From Acidobacteriaceae bacterium (lineage in GTDB: Bacteria > Acidobacteriota > Terriglobia > Terriglobales > Acidobacteriaceae), in the NCBI GenBank assembly GCA_003156235.1, contig PMGP01000398.1, positions 1 through 13,109 of the forward strand: a stretch of DNA of 13,109 bases, in the 5' to 3' direction. Positions 7,901-13,109 of the stretch are shown piece after piece; position 1 is the stretch's first letter, and each line of letters starts with the position of its first letter. Both the position numbers and the translations under genes were made by a program. The notes beneath the pieces were generated by a model. The model did not search any database. It was not told the DNA's origin and saw only the letters and a list, made by a program, of their open reading frames with translations.

Positions 7901-8361
7901 TGCGCGCGCCACGGCTGCTTCAGCAGTCCCGACTCCCACCAACTGACGGGACTTTCCGGCGCTGGCTTGCCCTCCTGATCCCACACCAGAACCTTCCAGT
8001 AATAGCGTGTCGAAGGAGCAAGCGCGACTCCGGCATAGGGAACGCCGACCGACTGTTCTCTGGCCACGCGTCCGCTGTCCCACACGTCCGCCTTGCCCAC
8101 TGCGAGCAGCTCCGGCTGGGAGGCTACGAGCAGCCGGTAAGCCGATTGGCACGCACCCTGGCGGCTGTCGCGCAACTGCCAGGAGAAGCGCGGCTGCGCG
8201 TCGTCGATTCCCAGCGGCGTGGTCATTTCGTCCACGCGCAAGGCGGCTGGACTCGATGCTTGCGCACGCGCTGTAAGGGCGCAAATCACAAAACCCGCGC
8301 CGAGGCAAACTGCAATTCCCGCACGCCGCGCACCGGCGCGGCACATCTTCATAGTATTCAT
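4993..8361 (-). CDS. Secreted alpha-L-rhamnosidase, glycoside hydrolase family 78
   Basis: Releases terminal alpha-L-rhamnose from oligo- or polysaccharides or plant glycosides, by inversion as known for GH78. The 1122 residues start with a signal peptide: basic n-region, hydrophobic residues about 14-30, and a cleavage site near ARA/AQA at 33-35, so the enzyme is exported. An Ig-like N-terminal domain follows (about 38-145). Next come two beta-sandwich segments with similar signatures, SATLYATGQDTVSAWING near 210 and SARLYTTALGAYEMFLNG near 370; the second is the usual GH78 N domain. A further beta domain begins near DFGQNFSGVARV (about 555), then the (alpha/alpha)6 barrel and a C-terminal beta domain from about 1012. 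The barrel has the motif DCPQRDERLGW (690-700) with Glu696 as probable general acid, and MWERWNGD with Glu982 as probable base. The ATG start has GAGG about ten bases upstream. It lies 95 bp after rhaA and is probably the last gene of rhaB-rhaA-GH78. It is longer than many relatives because of the extra sandwich domain. Confidence 0.95.
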   Translation of the reverse strand: MNTMKMCRAGARRAGIAVCLGAGFVICALTARAQASSPAALRVDEMTTPLGIDDAQPRFSWQLRDSRQGACQSAYRLLVASQPELLAVGKADVWDSGRVAREQSVGVPYAGVALAPSTRYYWKVLVWDQEGKPAPESPVSWWESGLLKQPWRAQWIGYETAEEAAVRHAPAAWITYPDQFPMPAVQALPKGKPAEQHVAFRQSVTLNKPVHSATLYATGQDTVSAWINGAQILTASPYPPWRQFPWKKFVSADATSALTTGPNTIAIEQVHYLQSNEKAASLPMIATLFVEYTDGTTEVFASGTSWKTSLEFGPGWQQKNFDDAGWKSSIACKQGTGDDSFGHPWIPDSVKALRHSFDVTKDVKSARLYTTALGAYEMFLNGRRVGDDVLAPGWTDYREQVVYQSYDVTDMIAQGENAIGALLAPGWYSTSLKWDQEPNNFGDTPPALLAQLRIEHTDGSVEWVATDANWTARDSVIRHSELYDGETQNLQWSRDALNAPHSAWLDASPWLDDWTSVSIISPKPADIVSQDFPPIRVERTLEAKAVTEPKPSVFVYDFGQNFSGVARVILHNPDATKVQIRFAEVLNPDGTIYTDNLRTAKATDAFTLRRSSDAPNGQYDLMPQFTFHGFRYVELTGLPTAPGKDAVMGLVLHTDAPFTIELKTGSALINQLWSNILWGQRSNFVGVPTDCPQRDERLGWMADAQVFWRAASYNMDLAAFSRKFATDMRGTQVGTPFYGVYAPVPSKGTREKGPGWSDAGVIIPWTSWLQTGDKSIIEENWAAMEKYLDAIAAANPDGLWRNESGTPYGDWLSPEGKTDIVLIATAYWAYDATLMREMAHATGRTQDEEKYKQLFDKIRAAFEKQFVHEDGFVAGAENSSSPFGAINNPNAKSKDGDTQTGYVLALHMNLLPEELRAAAAKKLAAKIEANHSLLATGFLGTPYLLEELTKAGYPDLAYTLLLNTEYPSWGYMVTHGATTMWERWNGDQMMADPGMNSFNHYAYGAVADWIYRYAAGIDATPLDAGFHTIVLHPVFDRRLGSLDLRYQSAYGEIHSSWSVDGNRAHWTVTIPPNANGWLRLTESEAATYTLNGKPLEKPAEKDGKTGYEFVAGTYSFIVTGVK

Positions 8362-8456
8362 TACGCCTGCACCTCAAACTCTGAATTTAGCGGCGTTCTG
8401 CGATTATTCAACAAGCCACAGGTACAACGGCGCTTTGGTCTGTCTGCTCAGCTCGC

Positions 8457-9716
8457 TTATTTGCGCCGAGGCAGAATCTTCTTTTCGTAGTTGCGCACTG
8501 TCTGCAGCCATCCGATGCCTTCGGGAACATTGTGGCTGGCGCAGTAGTACTCCCACACCGCGGACCAGGGCATCGATTTGTTCTCCTCGAAGAGCGCCAT
8601 GCGGCCGGCGCCGTCGTAATTCTTTTCCGCGGCCAATTGCAGCTCTGCCGGCTCCAGCAGCGCGAGCAACAATGCTTTGCGCATATTGCGCGCGCCGATC
8701 ACCCAGGCCGCGATGCGGTTGATGCTGGCGTCGAAATAGTCAAGGCCGATGTTCACCCGCGAGATAGCGCCGCAGCGCACGATCTCCTGCGCAATGGCAA
8801 TCGTGGGGTCGTCCAGCAGCACCACATGATCGGAATCCCAGCGCACCGGCCGCGAAACATGGAGCAGAATCTCGTCCAGGAAGCACAGCGCTGTAGAAAT
8901 TTTGTCGGCGACACTCTCGGTGGGATGAAAATGCCCGGCATCCAGGCAGAGCAGCGTTTTGCGCGTGGCCGCATAGGCCAGATAGAAGTCGTTGGAGCCT
9001 TCCGTGTAGCTCTCCGCGCCAATGCCGAAGAGCTTGCCCTCGACGGCCACTTTATGATGATTGCCGAGAGGCGCGGCAATGATTTGGTCCAGGGCCTCGA
9101 TCAATCTTTTCCGCGGCCCGATGCGATCCGCGGGCAGATCCTTGTCCCCATCCGGAATCCAGATGTTCATCACCGAAGGGGTGCCTAGCTCAACTCCGAA
9201 ATATTCGCTGATGCGCCGGCACGCCAGGCAATGATCGATCCAGAATTTGCGCACCTTGGCATCCGGATGGCTCAGAGTGGCTTTTTCGCTGAGCGGATGC
9301 GAGAAGCAGGTGGGATTGAAGTCCAGGCCCAGATCGTGCGCCTTGGCCCACTTCACCCACTTCGCGAAATGCTTCGGCTCAATGACGTCGCGCTCCACGG
9401 GCTTGTCCGATTCGAGATAAATCGCATGAAGATTGAGCCGCTTCTTGCCCGGAATCTGCGCCATGGCAACTTCAAAGTCAGCGCGCAGTTCGTCGGCGGT
9501 CCGTGCCCGCCCCGGATAATTTCCGCTGGTCTGAATGCCGCCGGTCAGATCGCCCTCGGGATTTTCAAAGCCGCGAACGTCGTCACCCTGCCAGCACTGG
9601 ATCGAAATCGGAATCTGCTCCAGTTGGGGGAGAACCTTCTCGGTATCCACTCCAATCTCCGCGTAACGTTCCCTGGCCAGATCGTAGGCTGTTTGAATCT
9701 TCTGCGTAACATTCAT
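8457..9716 (-). CDS. rhaA: L-rhamnose isomerase
   Basis: Cytoplasmic metal-dependent isomerase converting L-rhamnose to L-rhamnulose (EC 5.3.1.14). The 419 residues equal the E. coli RhaA length and can be matched along the whole chain: CWQGDDVRGFENPEG, GNYPGRAR, LNLHAIYLESDKPV, LGLDFNPTCFSHPLS, GTPSVMNIWIPDGDKD, FGIGAESYTEGSN and FDASINRIAAWVIGARNM. The metal ligands are in place at E. coli numbering: His262 in LDAGHFHPTE, and Asp294 and Asp296 in RPVRWDSDHVV. It belongs to the RhaA type, not the shorter Pseudomonas-type sugar isomerase. The ATG at 9716-9714 overlaps the rhaB stop as ATGA, so translation is probably coupled. The purine-rich AAAGGA about 12 bases upstream is only a moderate Shine-Dalgarno, fitting that coupling. 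Confidence 0.98.
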   Translation of the reverse strand: MNVTQKIQTAYDLARERYAEIGVDTEKVLPQLEQIPISIQCWQGDDVRGFENPEGDLTGGIQTSGNYPGRARTADELRADFEVAMAQIPGKKRLNLHAIYLESDKPVERDVIEPKHFAKWVKWAKAHDLGLDFNPTCFSHPLSEKATLSHPDAKVRKFWIDHCLACRRISEYFGVELGTPSVMNIWIPDGDKDLPADRIGPRKRLIEALDQIIAAPLGNHHKVAVEGKLFGIGAESYTEGSNDFYLAYAATRKTLLCLDAGHFHPTESVADKISTALCFLDEILLHVSRPVRWDSDHVVLLDDPTIAIAQEIVRCGAISRVNIGLDYFDASINRIAAWVIGARNMRKALLLALLEPAELQLAAEKNYDGAGRMALFEENKSMPWSAVWEYYCASHNVPEGIGWLQTVRNYEKKILPRRK

Positions 9717-11197
9717 CGCTGAACATCCTTTCCTGGCGATGCAAATTGCTGAAAATTATTCCATGCGGAGTCCGGAATCGGCTCCATTGGGCGATACTCG
9801 TTGATCTCGAAAGACTGCCGGATAAAGGCGCGCGCCGCATCGAGGCAGGGGATTTCACCCAAGGCAATCATCTGCGAGCAAATGTTGCCCAGTGCGGAGG
9901 CCTCCACCGGGCCGGCGCTTACCGGCAACTGGCAGGCGTTGGCGCACAGTTGATTAAGCAGGCGGTTCTTGGTGCCGCCGCCGACAATGCGGATTCTGGT
10001 CAGGCTTTGCCCGCGCAACGATTCCAGTTGCTCCTTGACCAGCCGATAAGAAAGCGCCAGGCTCTCCAGGGCGCAGCGCGCAAATTGTGCGGCTGTCTCG
10101 GGCGCGGGTTGCCGGGTTTCCACGCAGTAGTCCACAATGGCCTGCTTCATGGAATCCGGATTCAGGAAGCGCGCGTCGTCGGGATTCACAATCGACCGCC
10201 ATGCAGCGGCCTCAGCCGTGGCGCTCAGCAGGGCATCATCGATGGGGATCTGGAACTCCAGAGTGATTCGCTGCAGGAGCCACAGTCCCATGATGTTTTT
10301 CAGTACGCGGTAACGGCGACCGAAACCGCCCTCGTTGGAGAAGTTCCACTGCAAGGCCTGCTCGGAGGCGTACGGAACCACGCTCTCCACGCCCATCAGG
10401 GACCATGTTCCCGAACTGAGGAAGGCTTCTGTTTCGGCCTCGAAGGGAGTTCCAACCACCGCCGAAGCTGTGTCGTGGGTTGAGCCCGCCACCACCTTGG
10501 AAATTTTGTTGCCAAAATGCGCCTCTCCAAGAATCGTGCCCGCCGCGACCGGCGGCTGCATCCAAATCTGGTTCAGGCCCGCGGCGGCAAACAAATCCTG
10601 GTCCCACGCGCCATCCAGGTTCAACAGTTGCGTGGTCGTGGCATCCGTGTATTCGTTGGCTATCACTCCGCACAGCCGGAAATGCAGGTAGTCGGGAATC
10701 ATCAGCAGGTGACGCGTCTTTCCCACCCACTCGGGCTCCTGCACGGCCATCGCCGCCAGTTGATAGAGAGTGTTGTAGGGCTGAAACTGAATGCCGGTTC
10801 GCCGGTAGATTTCAGCGCGCGGCATGACGGCCGTCACCTGCTCGATCTTCCCTTGCGTCCGGCTGTCGCGATAGCAGACCGCCTGTCCCACGCGTTGCAA
10901 CTGGGCATCGAGCAGAACATAATCCACGCCCCAACTGTCCACGCCGATGGTGGCGATGGGCGCAAGTTGTGAAGCCTCTTCGATTCCCTGGCGGATGTTT
11001 TTCTCAATCGCATTAATATCCCAGCATAAATATCCGCTGTGTTGATCTTTGCTGAACGCGATTGGAAACCGGCTCACTTCACGCAGGCTCAGAGTCCCCT
11101 TGCGAAGTTGCGCCGCAATCACACGCCCGCTACTGGCGCCCAGGTCAACCGCTACAAAACAGGGATACTGCTTTTCAATACTGTCTTTTCCGGTCAT
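9713..11197 (-). CDS. rhaB: L-rhamnulokinase (FGGY family)
   Basis: Phosphorylates L-rhamnulose to L-rhamnulose-1-phosphate with ATP in the cytoplasm (EC 2.7.1.5). The 494 residues compare with 489 in E. coli. The N-terminal FGGY domain opens with the phosphate-loop-like FVAVDLGASSGRVIAAQL (about 14-31), followed by SGYLCWDINAIEKNI and IGVDSWGVDYVLLD. The catalytic Asp is Asp242 in GSTHDTASAV (E. coli Asp237). The C-terminal domain has IRIVGGGTKNRLLNQLCAN and PVEASALGN, the nucleotide-binding signature. The start at 11197 follows AGGA (11208-11205) by seven bases. It is the first gene of the rhaB-rhaA-GH78 operon; a good promoter lies about 120 bp upstream. The gene looks intact. Confidence 0.97.
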   Translation of the reverse strand: MTGKDSIEKQYPCFVAVDLGASSGRVIAAQLRKGTLSLREVSRFPIAFSKDQHSGYLCWDINAIEKNIRQGIEEASQLAPIATIGVDSWGVDYVLLDAQLQRVGQAVCYRDSRTQGKIEQVTAVMPRAEIYRRTGIQFQPYNTLYQLAAMAVQEPEWVGKTRHLLMIPDYLHFRLCGVIANEYTDATTTQLLNLDGAWDQDLFAAAGLNQIWMQPPVAAGTILGEAHFGNKISKVVAGSTHDTASAVVGTPFEAETEAFLSSGTWSLMGVESVVPYASEQALQWNFSNEGGFGRRYRVLKNIMGLWLLQRITLEFQIPIDDALLSATAEAAAWRSIVNPDDARFLNPDSMKQAIVDYCVETRQPAPETAAQFARCALESLALSYRLVKEQLESLRGQSLTRIRIVGGGTKNRLLNQLCANACQLPVSAGPVEASALGNICSQMIALGEIPCLDAARAFIRQSFEINEYRPMEPIPDSAWNNFQQFASPGKDVQR

Positions 11198-11233
11198 CTT
11201 TCTTTCCTAACTGGCAATCTCCGAATTGTCCTC

Positions 11234-11251
11234 AAAGCCTTCTCCGGCTTT
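11234..11251. other. Leader hairpin between the rhaB promoter and start
   Basis: A perfect 6-bp inverted repeat AAAGCC (11234-11239)/GGCTTT (11246-11251) with a 6-nt loop lies 36 bp before the rhaB ATG, within the predicted rhaB leader. In the rhaB mRNA the loop would read GGAGAA, a Shine-Dalgarno-like string with no start codon next to it. On the plus strand the same hairpin is followed by ATTTTTAG and would look like a weak intrinsic terminator for antisense transcription. Confidence 0.35.
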
Positions 11252-11295
11252 ATTTTTAGATGGTTTGACGGCGTAAAAAAACACACGGTTCCCAT

Positions 11296-11325
11296 ATGAA
11301 ACATTGTACCCGCAGAAACAATCTA
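11296..11325. promoter_or_regulatory. Candidate operator with 17-bp-spaced GAAACA half-sites (rhaB)
   Basis: GAAACA occurs at 11298-11303 and again at 11315-11320, exactly 17 bp apart; the wider units TGAAACATTGTA and AGAAACAATCTA agree at 9 of 12 positions. The same segment contains the inverted pair ATTGT (11303-11307)/ACAAT (11318-11322). It overlaps the -10 and the presumed start of transcription of rhaB, a position suited to repression. TGAAACATTGT also resembles half of the GAAA-N6-TTTC boxes known for the IclR-family regulator KdgR, a likeness recalled from knowledge rather than computed. Confidence 0.5.
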
Positions 11326-11348
11326 TGCCGAACGTACCTCATTGTCAA
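11320..11348 (-). promoter_or_regulatory. Candidate sigma70-type promoter of rhaB-rhaA-GH78
   Basis: On the minus strand, a perfect -35 TTGACA (11348-11343) is followed after 17 bp by TAGATT (11325-11320; 4 of 6 to consensus). The start would be near 11313, giving a leader of about 115 nt before rhaB. The -10 overlaps the GAAACA repeat region. Confidence 0.6.
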
Positions 11349-11591
11349 AGGCTATTTCCTTTCGCCCGGGAGGCGCAAACTGGCCTGTAAGCTGCTCGAC
11401 CCTCTGCGATCGATTCTACTCAGTCTGTTCACGCCGTTGAATCGGGGCCGTAGTGCCGGAAGTTGAAGGAAGAGAAATGGTTAAATCCGTGGGAAAATTC
11501 ATGCTGAGGTCTTGATCTGATCGCGTTTTTCGCGCTGCGATCCCGGCGGCACCGGAGCGCGGAGATCATCTTCCGTCGGCCATGGATTGTT
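11349..11591. other. Intergenic space between the regulator and the rhaB promoter
   Basis: About 240 bp without a credible gene. The only clear structure is an inverted repeat, GATCGC (11519-11524)/GCGATC (11537-11542), with an alternative CGCG-TTTTT-CGCG hairpin inside it (11522-11534). It lies about 50 bp downstream of the regulator stop and could help end that transcript, but no T-tract follows it on the minus strand. An ORF of 64 codons in the same stretch has no recognisable features and no good ribosome binding site. Confidence 0.4.
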
Positions 11592-12725
11592 CTATTCCGC
11601 ATTCCGGCCCGGACGCCTAACAAGGGATGATGCGTGCTTTACACCCAGGGTTTCCGGGGTGACTACACGGTGGTGCACGTAGTTATAAGGAGGGACCGTG
11701 TAGCCCCGCATCAGCGAAATGCCGAGCTGGATGAGGCGGGGGCCGTAACTTTCCACTTCATGCGAAACAGAGCCGATCATAGCGCTCTTGCCCGAACGCA
11801 TTTCCTCGAGCACCTCGGGGATGCAGTCCTGTGAGGCGATGGCGATGTTTGCCTCAATGCCGTGCTGGCGGGCGGCGTCCAGGACACCGAGCGCGCTGGA
11901 ATCGGTGGCGGCGGCGATAAGGATGCGCTCTGCTTTGCGGTAGCCGGCGAGAAAGTTGGTCATGGCAAGCTGGCTGGGCTGGCGCATGCCTCGTCCCTCG
12001 ATCTGCACGAAGCGCTCAGGGGGAATATAGCTGATCCGTTCGCGAATGCCGTCGAAGGCTCCAGAGATGCGGCTCTGCACAAAGCTGCCTGCTTCGGCAA
12101 ATCCGACTCCCAGCACCCAATCGACTTTTTCCTTCCACTTGATCAGTGCGTGTTGCGCGAGCAGGACTCCGGCTTCATAGCCCGATTCAAAGTTATCCAC
12201 GCCGAAGTAGGTTGCGTTGGGGTGGGGAATGTCGATGGCGACCAGAGGTATGCCGGCTTTCTTGAAGATATGGGCCACGCGCGGGGCCACGGCTTCCTCC
12301 ACCTGATACTCGAGCACCAGATCCACCTGCTTGGCCACGAATTCTTCCGCATTCTGGATGGCAATGTCAGGATCGTAGTGGTTATCGAGCACGATCAACT
12401 CCACGCCCGATGCCGCCGCCGCCGCTGTAACGCTTTGCGTCACGGCTGCCGGATAGGGCATCTCTCCACTCAAAGTTGCGAAGCCGAAGCGCAGACGGCG
12501 CGGACGGGAAACCAGGCGATACTGGCCGTCCTGCGACTGGGCGACATAGCCCCGATGCACCAGCGTCTTGAGGATGCGATAGACGCTGGTCTTGGAGATC
12601 TGGGTCTTCTGATAGACGTCTTCCAGGGTGACGGGAGCATGGTTCTGCTCCAGTTGCTCGATCACGTCAAGAGCCTTGGAGAGAATGGGGATCAGATAAA
12701 GCCTTTTAATCTTAGCCTTAGGCAA
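11592..12725 (-). CDS. Chimeric transcriptional regulator: IclR-type HTH plus sugar-binding-protein-like domain
   Basis: Probable local regulator of rhamnose genes, 377 residues, with no signal peptide and so cytoplasmic. Residues about 12-72 form an IclR-type winged helix: SKALDVIEQLEQNHAPVTLE, then SKTSVYRILKTLVHRGYV as recognition helix and wing, then GQYRL. From about residue 78 the protein is not an IclR effector domain but a type I periplasmic-binding-protein fold (RbsB/Peripla_BP_4-like): LRFGFATLSGEMPYPAAVTQ, DLVLEYQVEEAVAPRVAHIF, GIPLVAIDIPHPNATYFGVD, GYEAGVLLAQ, and GIEANIAIASQDCIPEVLEE. The architecture thus resembles LacI, but with a different DNA-binding domain. The start is TTG at 12725-12723, preceded by a strong GGGAGG (12738-12733) at seven bases; the next ATG lies after the HTH. 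Its ligand is inferred to be L-rhamnose or a pathway intermediate from context only. It is co-directional with rhaB, 394 bp upstream of it. Confidence 0.85.
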   Translation of the reverse strand: MPKAKIKRLYLIPILSKALDVIEQLEQNHAPVTLEDVYQKTQISKTSVYRILKTLVHRGYVAQSQDGQYRLVSRPRRLRFGFATLSGEMPYPAAVTQSVTAAAAASGVELIVLDNHYDPDIAIQNAEEFVAKQVDLVLEYQVEEAVAPRVAHIFKKAGIPLVAIDIPHPNATYFGVDNFESGYEAGVLLAQHALIKWKEKVDWVLGVGFAEAGSFVQSRISGAFDGIRERISYIPPERFVQIEGRGMRQPSQLAMTNFLAGYRKAERILIAAATDSSALGVLDAARQHGIEANIAIASQDCIPEVLEEMRSGKSAMIGSVSHEVESYGPRLIQLGISLMRGYTVPPYNYVHHRVVTPETLGVKHASSLVRRPGRNAE

Positions 12726-12979
12726 TCGTTTGCCTCCCTGTCTTCAATCCTCGTCCAGCAGTTGCTCCACCGTGCGGTTTGCCTTTGCAAAGAGCGTGCC
12801 GTTGCAGCAGGTGAGAAACTATCTCCGCATCGAACGCCAGGTTCCAGAGAGCGGAGCCGGGAAATGGCCTGAGAACTCCCCATAGTATTTCGTAGAGACA
12901 CAACTTGTCTATTGCAATTACGGCTCTCCATTTCGAGAGACGCTTCATGCTGGGGTCAGACCGGCTGGAAGTAGTGTCC
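12726..12979. other. Upstream region of the regulator gene
   Basis: It holds the regulator ribosome binding site (12733-12738). Two small palindromes, AGACA (12896-12900)/TGTCT (12906-12910) and CTCTC (12924-12928)/GAGAG (12935-12939), are possible autoregulatory sites. On the minus strand TTGCAA, 17 bp before TACGAA, is a weak promoter candidate. Short minus-strand ORFs across this stretch show no recognisable domain and overlap the regulator start, so I do not call them. Confidence 0.3.
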
Positions 12980-13109
12980 TGAGTCAGAAATACGCATCAC
13001 AAAAACTGCTGTCATCACGAGCGAACGGGGCCCCAGGCGTACTCGTCAGCCTGGGGGTGGTGAGTCGAAGGATCTGCGGTTGTTCTTCAATGAACTTCTG
13101 ACTCACCAC
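12980..13109. repeat. Inverted-repeat-rich element, possible dispersed repeat (reaches right edge)
   Basis: Nested inverted repeats fill this non-coding stretch. An outer pair TGAGTCAGAA (12980-12989)/TTCTGACTCA (13096-13105) is perfect. A second perfect 10-bp pair is GTGGTGAGTC (13057-13066)/GACTCACCAC (13100-13109). An inner hairpin CCCCAGGC (13031-13038)/GCCTGGGG (13049-13056) has a 10-nt loop. TGAGTC thus occurs twice directly and once inverted. No ORF or transposase fragment is visible. The look is that of a small palindromic intergenic repeat or a non-autonomous element; it may continue beyond the window. Confidence 0.45.

Noticed and set aside
7297..8490. Plus-strand open frame of 397 codons opposite the rhamnosidase N-terminal half
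   Set aside because: The minus strand carries an unmistakable GH78 protein with signal peptide; the plus frame has an arginine/serine-rich composition typical of antisense frames in GC-rich DNA.
11862..12872. Long plus-strand open frame of 336 codons opposite the regulator
   Set aside because: It is the antisense shadow of a well-supported regulator gene; no domain is recognisable and the frame runs through the regulator's upstream region.
12692..12948. Two minus-strand ORFs of 76-79 codons just upstream of the regulator
   Set aside because: They overlap the regulator's ribosome binding site and HTH in other frames and show no known motif; most likely untranslated leader.

Overview
This window is an L-rhamnose catabolic locus from a moderately GC-rich bacterium. 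The gene set suggests a soil-type Acidobacteriota (Acidobacteriaceae/Terriglobia-like): rhaA, rhaB, rhaM and rhaT lie beside a secreted family-78 alpha-L-rhamnosidase and a lutABC lactate-oxidation operon, with an unusual regulator at the edge. The taxonomic assignment is inference from content and style, because no rRNA or other marker gene is present.

Layout, left to right. At 1-2843 (minus strand) lies lutA-lutB-lutC, with both junctions overlapping by four bases (ATGA); lutC runs off the left edge. At 2844-3343 is a divergent control region between lutA and rhaM. It holds a palindrome over a candidate lutA -10, a 17-bp tandem repeat, and a run of stem-loops in the presumed rhaM leader. 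At 3344-4960 (plus strand) come rhaM (mutarotase) and rhaT (rhamnose/proton symporter), the latter with its own promoter. At 4993-11197 (minus strand) is the operon rhaB-rhaA-GH78, convergent with rhaT. At 11198-11591 is the rhaB promoter/leader plus the space downstream of the regulator. At 11592-12725 (minus strand) is a regulator joining an IclR-type winged helix to a sugar-binding-protein-like domain, starting at TTG. From 12980 to the right edge is a non-coding, inverted-repeat-rich element that may be a dispersed repeat.

How the genes fit together: the exported GH78 enzyme frees terminal L-rhamnose from plant or microbial glycans or glycosides. RhaT imports it with protons, RhaM equilibrates the anomers, RhaA isomerises it to L-rhamnulose and RhaB phosphorylates that to L-rhamnulose-1-phosphate. 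An aldolase, not in this window, would yield dihydroxyacetone phosphate and L-lactaldehyde. A dehydrogenase, also not in this window, would make L-lactate, which LutABC oxidises to pyruvate. The linkage to lutABC therefore supports an oxidative lactaldehyde/lactate branch.

The most notable points are the IclR-HTH/periplasmic-binding-protein chimeric regulator, GAAA-containing half-sites repeated at exactly 17 bp upstream of rhaM, rhaT and rhaB, the structured rhaM leader, and the repeat element at the right edge. No tRNA, rRNA, CRISPR array or intact insertion sequence was seen.
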